This document shows, piece by piece, positions 10,068 to 18,300 of a DNA stretch of 39,252 nt (the stretch's first letter is position 1; every line of letters begins with the position of its first letter). The notes below the pieces were generated by a model. The model made no database searches and was not told where the DNA came from. It worked only from the letters and a program-made list of their open reading frames with translations. The DNA is from Opitutaceae bacterium (GTDB taxonomy: Bacteria > Verrucomicrobiota > Verrucomicrobiia > Opitutales > Opitutaceae), in contig SYGN01000030.1 of assembly GCA_005799525.1 (NCBI GenBank), forward strand, positions 1 to 39,252, given 5' to 3'. A program made the translations under genes and the position numbers.

Positions 10068-10616
10068 ATCTTGGGCCCAGATTTGAGGTTGCAGTGTTGA
10101 TTCGAGAGAAGCTTTAAACGTTGTCGTCATCTGTTTTCGTGGCGATGTTCGGCGGGGCGGGGCGAACGGAGACAGTCGGCCTTGGTGGGCGGAAACGGTC
10201 GCAGGGTTTGGCGAACCGTCCACGCGGACATCGAGATGATTATTCCGGCGCGCAGGGGCGTCGTTGACGGCACCGGACAAGAGCCGGTGACAGCCGCGAC
10301 ATGACGTCTGGCTCGGACGGCACGCAAGGTCTGCGTCGAGGTGGAAGGACCGCCTTGCTCGGAGCGCCTGGAAATCAGTCGTTCCCGAAGGAAAGGTAGA
10401 GGGCATGCAGAACGCGGGTAAATCCGAGTTTTAATCTTGTCATGCCAGAGGGGATTATGAGTTTCTCCTCTGGTTTCACGATTGCTTATCCGAAGGTGAC
10501 CAAGATTTTTGAAGCGTATGTCTTCCCGGCAAGCTCGACGTAACGAAGACGTCGCCTATCTACCCAAGCATAGTCAACTCCCCCCCGAATATCTTTAGGT
10601 CCTATGTTTTTATCCC
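10068..10616. other. Non-coding region upstream of the secretin operon, with hairpins
   Basis: No credible coding frame lies in these 549 bp. Several inverted repeats are visible: CACCGG/CCGGTG (10271-10276 with 10284-10289), GCAAGG/CCTTGC (10324-10329 with 10353-10358), a 10-bp stem with one G-U pair (10445-10454 with 10464-10473) and CGACGT/ACGTCG (10536-10541 with 10549-10554). No known riboswitch family was recognised. The region should contain the promoter and leader of the pilM-like operon. I could not find a convincing -35/-10 pair. Confidence 0.5.
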
Positions 10617-11666
10617 ATGAAACCTAAAGGGTTCTTCGTCGAACTGAACGATCACGCGGTGATGTTGGCGCGAACCTCTTCGCCGGTGGCACCGTTTACC
10701 GTTGAAGATATGCGGGAATGCCCGCGGGGCGATGCCGCCGCACTGGAAGAATGTATTCAGCAGATTCAGCCGAAAAAAGCTCCCAGCGGTTACCTGCATG
10801 CCTGCGTGGGCATTTATCCGGCAAAGCGCCTCGTACGGCGCCACGCGCTGGAGTTGAAGCGACTCAATGAGCCCGCCTATCTCGCCGAGGTTTGCACGCA
10901 ACAATTTCGCATCGAGCAGGATAAATATTCGATCTCGATCCTCAATGCAGCGGACGGGGCGGATTACGATCTAGCCAAAGCGACCCAGAAGGAGGTCATC
11001 TTCTGCGGGATGCCCGGCGAGGACATTGCCACGGCGCAAAATTTTCTGTTGGAGTCGGGCATCTATCCCGAACGACTTGAGCTCGGCTCCGTCGCGATGC
11101 TCGGTGGGGTGGTCGATGGTTTGGCTTTTACGAAGTCGAAGACTCCCACGTTGGTGCTCGAAATCGGCGCGGACACGACGCACTCGTTTATCGTTTCTGC
11201 TACGGGGGTGGCCGTCTCTCGCCCGATCCCGCAGGGATTGGATGCGATGGTGCCCATCGTCCAAAAGGAGCTGGGGCTAAAGGACGAGGAGTCGGCGCGA
11301 AAACTATTTTACTCAAACACGTTTGATTTCACCGGCATGGGCCCCTTGCTCGTCAAGCGATTGTTCAAGGAGCTCCAATCCTCCATCGGGTTTTATGAAG
11401 TGCAGACCGGTCAGTCGGTGGGACAGGTGTTCTGCACGCAGTTGTCGCCCAAGCTCGCGTGGCTTGACGCCGCGATCGCCAGCGCGCTTGGCATCACGAG
11501 CCTGACCCTTGATCCTGCGCCGTGGCTTCAGTCGCGGCAGATATCCCTGCCGGAGGCCCTGGCGAAGACCGCCCAAGATATTCGCTGGTTTGGCCTGCTC
11601 GGCCTGATGGCGCACTACCACTCCTCCCCGTCCGCCCATGTTGTCGTTCCTGAAGAAAAAAAATGA
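10617..11666 (+). CDS. PilM-like actin-fold protein of the secretin operon
   Basis: The 349-residue protein is soluble, with no signal peptide. The central segment TLVLEIGADTTHSFIVSATG followed by VAVSRPIPQG resembles the second phosphate motif of PilM/FtsA-type actin-like proteins, and SIGFYEVQTGQ matches the usual segment after it. The N-terminal phosphate motif (DIG in typical PilM) is replaced by FFVELNDHAVML, so ATP binding may be weak or lost. In type IV pili, PilM is cytoplasmic and binds the N-terminal tail of PilN. Context supports the call: PilN-, PilO- and secretin-like genes follow immediately. The ATG has no clear ribosome site. The 3' end overlaps the next gene by 29 bp and includes an A8 run. 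PilM function is inferred from fold motifs and gene order. Confidence 0.72.
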   Translation: MKPKGFFVELNDHAVMLARTSSPVAPFTVEDMRECPRGDAAALEECIQQIQPKKAPSGYLHACVGIYPAKRLVRRHALELKRLNEPAYLAEVCTQQFRIEQDKYSISILNAADGADYDLAKATQKEVIFCGMPGEDIATAQNFLLESGIYPERLELGSVAMLGGVVDGLAFTKSKTPTLVLEIGADTTHSFIVSATGVAVSRPIPQGLDAMVPIVQKELGLKDEESARKLFYSNTFDFTGMGPLLVKRLFKELQSSIGFYEVQTGQSVGQVFCTQLSPKLAWLDAAIASALGITSLTLDPAPWLQSRQISLPEALAKTAQDIRWFGLLGLMAHYHSSPSAHVVVPEEKK

Positions 11667-12264
11667 CGCGGGCGCCGCGCCCCTCGTGCCCGCGTGGCAT
11701 CCGAATTTCCGGAACGCCGAAAATTTACCGGACATCAAGGTCGTGCGCACGGCCTTCTTCGTCAACGGTGCGGCCGTGACCATCGCCCTCGCGTTGGCGA
11801 TTTTTTGCGGGGTGCAGGAGTGGCAGCTGCACGGGCTCAACCTCCAGATAGCGGACTGGCAAGAGCAGATTGATCGGGACGCACGAGGCAGCGCCAAGGC
11901 GGTCACGCTCTACCAGAAGTTCCAGGCGGAGGAGGCAAAAATTATGGAAGTGGACGCGTTTGGTAAGTCCAAACAAGTGGTCTCGGATTTGATCGTGCAT
12001 CTGGGTCAGACGCTGCCCGCCAATATCGCGCTCGACGGGCTCGATTTGCGCGATAACGGCCTCATGGTCCGCCTGACGGTGCGTGGCACGTCCGACGCTG
12101 CCCTCGGCTATGCGACCCACTACCTTGATCAACTCCGGGCGGACAAGAAACTGGCGCAGTTTGATGATTTTTCCATCACCGCCTCGACCCGCAATCCCGC
12201 GACGGGTCGCCTCGCGGTTGAGCTATTTTTCCGGCTACGGGCCACGACCGTCAAAAAACCATGA
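11638..12264 (+). CDS. PilN-like inner-membrane assembly protein
   Basis: The 208-residue product has a short basic cytoplasmic tail, one transmembrane segment (about 41-62, FFVNGAAVTIALALAIFCGV), a coiled-coil-like stretch (about 65-105) and a C-terminal domain rich in paired strands (IALDGLDLRDNGLMVRLTVR). That is the PilN/GspL-C topology. The classical N-terminal INLLP motif that docks on PilM is not present; NLPDIKVVRT may be its counterpart (inference). PilN partners with PilO to form the periplasmic platform linking the cytoplasmic machine to the secretin. The ATG lies inside the pilM-like gene and the stop overlaps the next start (ATGA), so translation is probably coupled. Confidence 0.68.
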   Translation: MLSFLKKKNDAGAAPLVPAWHPNFRNAENLPDIKVVRTAFFVNGAAVTIALALAIFCGVQEWQLHGLNLQIADWQEQIDRDARGSAKAVTLYQKFQAEEAKIMEVDAFGKSKQVVSDLIVHLGQTLPANIALDGLDLRDNGLMVRLTVRGTSDAALGYATHYLDQLRADKKLAQFDDFSITASTRNPATGRLAVELFFRLRATTVKKP

Positions 12265-12815
12265 GCAAAGACGAACTTTTGGCCTTCGTTCGCAAGAACC
12301 CCATCGGCATCGGCTGCGGCTTGTTGTCATTGGTGGTGGGTGGCTGCGCGTATTACCGCAGCGGCCTGGTGGCCGAGTTCGAGGCCGAGCTCTTACAGAA
12401 GTCAATGGAAGGTCGAAAGCTCGCCTCGAACCTCAGGAATGCGAACCAGCTGCAGGAGCACTACGAAGCGTTGGTCGCCGCCAACAAAGTGATCGACGCC
12501 CGGCTGGTACGAGCCAGCCAGCTCACGATTAACCTCCGGTATTTCTATAAAATTGAAAGCGAGACCGGAGTGAAGCTCACGACGGACCCGCGTATTTCTC
12601 CGCCCGCAGTCAAGAAAGATGCGAAGGCCGCGTTTGTCCCTTTGCCCTGCAATCTCTCGGTGCAGGGGACCCTCCCTCAACTCCTCGGCTTTCTCCGCCG
12701 ATTGGAAAGCGGCACTCACTACTGTCGGGTGCTCACGTTCTCGCTCGCCGGCTCCGTGGACCGCAATTCACCCCTCAACTTGTCCGTCAGCGTCGAGCTG
12801 CTCGGTTTGCCATGA
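12261..12815 (+). CDS. PilO-like inner-membrane assembly protein
   Basis: The 184-residue product has one membrane segment near the N-terminus (about 12-30, NPIGIGCGLLSLVVGGCAYY), a coiled-coil region (about 35-75, with EAELLQKSMEGRKLASNLRN), and a ferredoxin-like C-terminal half that includes LPCNLSVQGTLPQLLGFLRR and LESGTHYCRVL. The last part matches the PilO pattern in which a small domain senses or pairs with PilN. It sits between PilN-like and PilP-like genes with ATGA overlaps on both sides. Sequence identity to any named PilO could not be tested. The assignment depends on topology, the LxGxxxxLxxFLxxLE pattern and order. Confidence 0.68.
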   Translation: MSKDELLAFVRKNPIGIGCGLLSLVVGGCAYYRSGLVAEFEAELLQKSMEGRKLASNLRNANQLQEHYEALVAANKVIDARLVRASQLTINLRYFYKIESETGVKLTTDPRISPPAVKKDAKAAFVPLPCNLSVQGTLPQLLGFLRRLESGTHYCRVLTFSLAGSVDRNSPLNLSVSVELLGLP

Positions 12816-13399
12816 AACTACGATTCGCATTCTTTATCGCCGGTGGCGTGCTAAGTTCCGGTGCCCTTTCCGGTGCAACCGGCAAACCGAATTCAGGTAT
12901 CGTATCACCGGAGAAACGCCGGGTGGTCGTCGAGTTGGGTCTTCGACTGGCCCGGGTGCCTGAGCCGGCGGCCCTGCCACCAGATTTGCCACACCCGTTT
13001 AGTCCGTCAAACTTTGAGCAACCCGATCCCGAGGAGCTGCGCGCGGCGGACGCGGCTCGCGCAAATTCGGCCGGCGGATCGCGGGGCGGAGTCGTGGGAT
13101 CGGGTGGGGCGCTGGGTCCGGCCGCAGGCGGGCAGGCCCTTCGTCCTCCCTCCGACCGCGAGATTCTGGAAAGTATCGCGCCTAAAATCCGGCCCACCGG
13201 CACGATCAAGATGGGCGGCGAAGCTCTCCTCATTTTCGGGAGAAACCATGTCAAAATCGGCAATAAATTTACAGTCGCGGATCCGGCCAGCGGCAAGGAC
13301 CACGAACTTGAACTGATCGCCATCGATTCCACCGCCTTTACCCTTCGCTTCCGCGACCAGGAAATCACTCGGTCCATCAAATCAGGAAAGTCCCCATGA
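12812..13399 (+). CDS. Exported PilP/GspC-like linker protein
   Basis: The 195-residue product starts with a signal peptide (MKLRFAFFIAGGVLSSGALS). A Pro/Ala/Gly-rich linker (about 50-110) leads to a compact C-terminal domain (about 120-190) with GTIKMGGEALLIFGRNHVK, IGNKFTV, and LELIAIDSTAFTLRFRDQEI. That resembles the beta domain of PilP or the HR domain of GspC, which contact the N-terminal domains of the secretin in the periplasm. No lipobox is visible, unlike most PilP proteins. It overlaps its neighbours by 4 bp on both sides, directly before the secretin gene. The role as secretin linker is inferred from position and domain layout. Confidence 0.55.
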   Translation: MKLRFAFFIAGGVLSSGALSGATGKPNSGIVSPEKRRVVVELGLRLARVPEPAALPPDLPHPFSPSNFEQPDPEELRAADAARANSAGGSRGGVVGSGGALGPAAGGQALRPPSDREILESIAPKIRPTGTIKMGGEALLIFGRNHVKIGNKFTVADPASGKDHELELIAIDSTAFTLRFRDQEITRSIKSGKSP

Positions 13400-15306
13400 G
13401 TACCCGACCTCTTTCTCCGATCACCGCCATCGCTCTCCTGTTGACTGCGGCCTGGTCCGCCCTCCACGCCCAAGCCCCTGGCGCCCCGCCTCCGACTCCC
13501 CCTCCGGCCCAAACCGGGCCGGTGACACTCGAAGCCGGCAAGCTCGCCGACAAGCCCGCTGCTGTCGAAGTGCTTCCAAAATCGGGCGAAGAAGCGGCGA
13601 AGGTCGCTGCGGCCAAGGCCAAAGACGCCGCCGGTAAAGATAGCGTGTCGGTGGATTTTCGCGATCAGGACATTCGCGACATCCTCAGCAATGTGGCCGA
13701 TCTCTTCGAAATCAACTTGGTCATGCCCGAGACCTTGCAGGGAAAGCTGACGATTAAGCTGCGCGACGTCAGCTGGCGCCAGATTTTCACCCATGTCTTG
13801 GGCCCGGTGAACTACACCTACGTCGAGGACGGTAACATCATCAAGGTCGTCAGCAACGAAAGCCTCACCCAAGAACCCGTCATCACCGAGGTGTTCTTCA
13901 TCAACTACGCCCGCGCAGCCGACATTGTCCTCACCATCACCTCCCTCGTGGATGCGGCCGCCGGCGGCAAGATTGTCGTCGACGTTCGCAGCAATAGTTT
14001 GGTGATCACCGAACGGCCCACGCGCTTGACTCGGATCAAACCCATTATCGAGCAACTCGACCGGGCTACGGACCAAGTGATGATCGAGACAAAGTTTGTC
14101 GAAGTCACCAGTTCCGACGTGAAGAATATCGGTGTCAATTGGTCCTCGTTGGCCAATTACCAACTCAGGGCTGGCAATCTGGCCGGGAACTTTAATCGCG
14201 CTCGCACCCAAAGCGAGACCGACGGCAACAACGCCAACCGAGGCAACACTCGCAACGCCACCAACGGTACCAACGCTGGCACCGCCAACGGCACAAGCGG
14301 ATCCACGAGCAGCGCTGTCACGGGTGGCACCACTGGCACGCAGAGCACAGGTTCCAACACCACTGGAACGGTCACTTCCAGCAACGGCACGCCCACCAAT
14401 AACTCGACCACGGGCAGCAACGGGACCCTCAGCTCCAGCACGACGACGGGCACGACCACCAGCACCACTGGCGGCACGACCACCTCCACAAGCAACGATA
14501 CGACCAGCGGTGTCGCGAGCACCGTGACCGACGCGTTTAACGCGTTGTCCTCTCTAGCCAACGGAGGCACCACGAGCAAAGCGCTCTCGGCCGTGTTCTC
14601 GGCCAGCGACTTCAGCCTCGTGCTGAGCGCGCTTCAGACGACCACCAGTTCCAAGATCGTCTCCAACCCCACGGTCGTCACCCTCAACAACACCGAAGCG
14701 CTCATTAATGTCGGCCGGGAAACGCCCATCCCGAGATATGCCTTCAATCAACAGACGGGCACGTTTGAAGTAAACGGCTTCGACTACAAACCGATCGGTA
14801 TCATCCTTAGAGTTATTCCGCAGGTGAACGCACGCGGCGACATCAAGCTCACCGTTGAGCCCGAAGTCAGCCAATCCACCGGATCGGTCACCTTTAACGG
14901 TGCCAGCCTTCCAGTGGTGGACACTCGCAAAGCGAAGACGCAGGTCTCCCTGAAGGATGGTTTTACTATGGGCATCGGTGGCCTTATCACCACGCAGACG
15001 AGCGCCGTCGGCAACCGTGTTCCTGTGCTCGGCTCCATCCCGCTTTTGGGCCGATTTTTTAGGCACGACGATAAGAACGTCCAGCAGGTGAATCTCATCA
15101 TTTTCATCACGGCTAAGACCATCAGCGCCGCAGGCGGCGCAACGGAGCAGATCTTCGATTCCAGCCGCGTCCGGCAATTGGAGATCACGCGCGAGGACCT
15201 GCCGGGTTTCCGCGACGGTTCATCTCCTTTCCTACCCTCCGTCAAACCGGGTGAGTTAAAACCCGGCGAACAAGCGCCCGCCAAGAATTCCTCCGTCCGG
15301 CAATAG
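13396..15306 (+). CDS. Secretin (PilQ/GspD family outer-membrane pore)
   Basis: The 636-residue product has a signal peptide (1-25, ending LHAQA) and a Pro/Ala-rich linker. An STN/N0-like domain (about 83-153, VSVDFRDQDIRDILSNVADL) and an N1-type domain (about 163-225, FFINYARAADIVLTITSLVD) follow. The secretin domain starts near 227 (VMIETKFVEVTSSDVKNIGV) and continues through IVSNPTVVTLNNTEALINVG (about 421-440) to the signature VPVLGSIPLLGRFF (542-555) and VNLIIFITAKTI. Secretins form multimeric double-walled channels. A Ser/Thr/Gly/Asn-rich insert of about 100 residues (270-372) sits where GspD has its cap-gate strands. The short periplasmic part, with only two N domains, is closer to PilQ-like than full GspD forms. 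The gene starts within an ATGA overlap. Confidence 0.93.
   Translation: MSTRPLSPITAIALLLTAAWSALHAQAPGAPPPTPPPAQTGPVTLEAGKLADKPAAVEVLPKSGEEAAKVAAAKAKDAAGKDSVSVDFRDQDIRDILSNVADLFEINLVMPETLQGKLTIKLRDVSWRQIFTHVLGPVNYTYVEDGNIIKVVSNESLTQEPVITEVFFINYARAADIVLTITSLVDAAAGGKIVVDVRSNSLVITERPTRLTRIKPIIEQLDRATDQVMIETKFVEVTSSDVKNIGVNWSSLANYQLRAGNLAGNFNRARTQSETDGNNANRGNTRNATNGTNAGTANGTSGSTSSAVTGGTTGTQSTGSNTTGTVTSSNGTPTNNSTTGSNGTLSSSTTTGTTTSTTGGTTTSTSNDTTSGVASTVTDAFNALSSLANGGTTSKALSAVFSASDFSLVLSALQTTTSSKIVSNPTVVTLNNTEALINVGRETPIPRYAFNQQTGTFEVNGFDYKPIGIILRVIPQVNARGDIKLTVEPEVSQSTGSVTFNGASLPVVDTRKAKTQVSLKDGFTMGIGGLITTQTSAVGNRVPVLGSIPLLGRFFRHDDKNVQQVNLIIFITAKTISAAGGATEQIFDSSRVRQLEITREDLPGFRDGSSPFLPSVKPGELKPGEQAPAKNSSVRQ
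14203..14511 (+). repeat. Low-complexity Thr/Ser/Gly/Asn-coding insert in the secretin gene
   Basis: About 100 codons dominated by ACC/ACG, AGC, GGC and AAC encode residues 270-372 in loosely repeated NGT, TTG and STT units. The tract lies inside the secretin domain, between the GVNWSSL strand and the segment ending SKIVSNPTVVTL. Confidence 0.85.
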
Positions 15307-15376
15307 GACCCAGACGAAAAGAAGTAACCGGCTCGCGCGCCAACCCGCTACTCAGCCCGACCACGAGGTGCCTACC

Positions 15377-18300
15377 ATGAAACCTTTCTTCCGCTTCTTC
15401 CTCGGCGCCGCCCTCCCGTTCCTCGCGAGTGTCGCGATTCGAGCAGCCCCCGTCATGACCCCTTCCGGCGTGACCGCGACCGCCGCGTCTGCCGCGCCCG
15501 GTGAGGCGATCACTATCTCCGTTTCGGCGACGAATGCCGGTACCGCGACCCCGGCGGACGATATGGTTGCGGGCGGGACGGTGACGGGAACCGTCGTGTT
15601 TACCCACCGCGTCACGGGGGCCACGATCTCGACGGACTCCGTCACTTTTTCCACCAAGGCGGTTATCGCGGGCGCCGGCGGTGAGGGCACGTTTACCCGG
15701 ATATTTACGGTCCCGACCATCACCTCGCAGGCGGGTTCCTACGATGCGAGCGTCATGCTGACTGGAGCTAGCGCGGGCGGCTCGGCCTCGGGTTCCTTCT
15801 CTGCCACCAAGGTGCTCACCGTCACGGGCACCCCCGACCTCGCAATCACCGGGCTCACCTATCCGGCCGGCACCGCCTACCGCGGTGGCGACGTGATTCC
15901 GATGACGCTCAGCTACACCAATCGTACGCGCAGCATTGGTTTGAACAACGTCCCCTACGTCCCGAGCACCAACGGCAATGCGGCTTCCTTCCGCATCGAG
16001 GTCATCCTCTCGAGCAATCCCACCTTTGGCGACGCCGACGATTTTCTGCTGACTGCGCATCAAGTCACCGCTTCGAGCGGTTTCCCGCTCAACGCCAACA
16101 ACACCAACACCGCGATCGGCTGGAATCAGGTTCTTCCCGGTAACTTCGCCGGTTCCTACTATGTGATGGCCAAGATCGACACTCTGGCCGGTGTCACCGA
16201 GACGATTGAAAATGACCTGACTGACAACGGTAACAACATCTACTCCACCCCGGACACCAATGCCGCCCGGATCAGTCTGCTGCCGACGAACTTCCCCACG
16301 GTCAACTGGGCCTCCACTGCGGGTAACGGTTACAGCGACAACCCGACGGTCACCTCCGACGGACGCTACACCGCCTATGTCTCCGACTCCACGACGCTCG
16401 TCACCGGAGACACCAACTCGGTCCGTGATGTGTTTATCTACGACAACCAGACCGCGACCGCCCGTCGCCTTAGCGTCGCGCAACAGGGCGCACAGTCCAA
16501 CGGCGCCTCCAACCACCCCGCCATTTCCGCCGTCTCGACCAACGGCACCTACGTGGCCTTCTCCTCCGATGCGACCAATCTTGCCCTCGACGACACCAAC
16601 GGCTTTTCGGACATCTACATCGTCAATGTCTTCACCGGCGTCATCACCCGCGTGAGCGTGTCGACCGCCGGCGTCCAGAGCAACGGCTCCAACTTCAAAC
16701 CCGCCATCAGCGTCACCGGTCGCTACGTCGCCTGGGAATCTACCGCCACCAACCTCATCGTCGCCGGCACCTCCGTCGGCGTGACGCATGTTTATCTCCG
16801 CGACCGCGACGTGGCGAATTCCGGCACCTACGACACCGCGGGGAATGTTTCGACCGTTCTCATTTCGCAGGCCACCGGCGCCGCCACCCCGGGCAACGGC
16901 CACAGCATCCAAGCCACCGTCAGCGCGGATGGCCAGTTTGTCGCCTTCGCTTCGGACGCGACCAACCTCGGCGGTACGGTCGGCGGCGGTTTTCGCAATA
17001 TCTACCTGCGCGACGTCACGAACTCCACGACGACCCTCGCGTCCTTCGGTACCGCCGCCGCCGCCAGCAACGGGTCCAGCCGCGCTCCCTCGCTCAATCG
17101 TAACACGGGGGTGACTACGGGCATCTCCGCCGATGGTCGCCATGTGGCTTTCGGCTCCGAGGCCAGCAATCTCATCACCGCTGGCACCGATACCAATGCC
17201 GTGTCCGATATTTTTGTCTACGACCGCGTCGCGCGCGCGATCACCCGCGTCAGCGTCTCCTCCGCCGGTGCCCAGGCCGCCGATCCCTCCGCCACGTCGG
17301 CGCAACAACTCGGCAGCATCAACCCCAGTATCAGTGCCACCGGCCGTTACGTCGCCTTCGCCTCGCTCGCCGATAATCTCACGGCGGGTGATAGCAACGG
17401 CCAGGCCACCATCACCGACGCCAACGGCGCGATGGACGTCTTCGTGATGGACCGTGACGTGAGCAACAGCGGCACCTTCGATACCGCCGCCAACCTCGCC
17501 ACCACGATGGTGAGCAAGAACCGCTTCGGCTACCAGACCTCCTCTCTTCTCGGCACCCCCAGTACCGCTGGGTCCGATATTTATCCGGTGATCAGCGCCG
17601 ACGGTCGCTGGGTCGCGTTCCCCTCGGACGCGGAAAACACCGGGGGCCTCATCCATGGCGCGACCAACCGCACGTCACCCGACTTAAATACCTTCCGCGA
17701 TGTTTTCCTGCACGACCGCCGGATCAACGCCCTGCCCGCCGCCACGACTCCTCCTGCCGTTGCAGTGACGAGTCCGGTCACCGCCACGACATATCCGGTC
17801 AACAGCGCGATCACCCTGATCGGTAGTGCGAGTGCGCCGCTCGGCACGATCGCCAGCGTCCAATTCTTCGTCAACGGCACCAGCCTCGGCATCGACACCA
17901 GCTTCCCCTATAATGCTACTTGGACCCCCACCGCGACGGGCAGTTTCTCCCTGAGTGCACTCGTCACCGACTCCTTTAGCAACCAGGCCTCCTCAGCCAA
18001 TGTGAATATCACGATCGCCGCCGTCAGCCCGACCGCGCCCACGGTCAGTATCACGTCGCCAGCGACCGGTGCCGCCCTGTTCGCCAACGCCCCCACCGCC
18101 GTCTCGGCCGCCGCGAGCGATTTCGACGGCACGGTCGCGAGCGTCCAGTTCTTCGCCAACGGCGTATCCATTGGCACGGATACGACCTTTCCCTACAGCG
18201 TACAGTTTACACCCGTTGCCACCGGCAACTACACCCTGACGGCCGTGGCGACGGACAATGGTGGCAACCAGACGACCACGACTGGCGCCGGCAATTCCAC

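Noticed and set aside
10290-10360. Possible c-di-GMP riboswitch upstream of the secretin operon
   Set aside because: Hairpins are present but the conserved GEMM core with its GAAA tetraloop and receptor was not found.
9867-10406. Open frame of 179 codons on the minus strand
   Set aside because: It crosses the bS22-like gene in antisense and the terminator hairpin, and its product has no domain.
15242-17656. Open frame of 804 codons on the minus strand opposite the giant gene
   Set aside because: It is antisense to a signal-peptide-bearing repeat protein with consistent domains; its own product is Gly/Asp/Arg-rich without any domain. GC-rich codon bias opens this frame.
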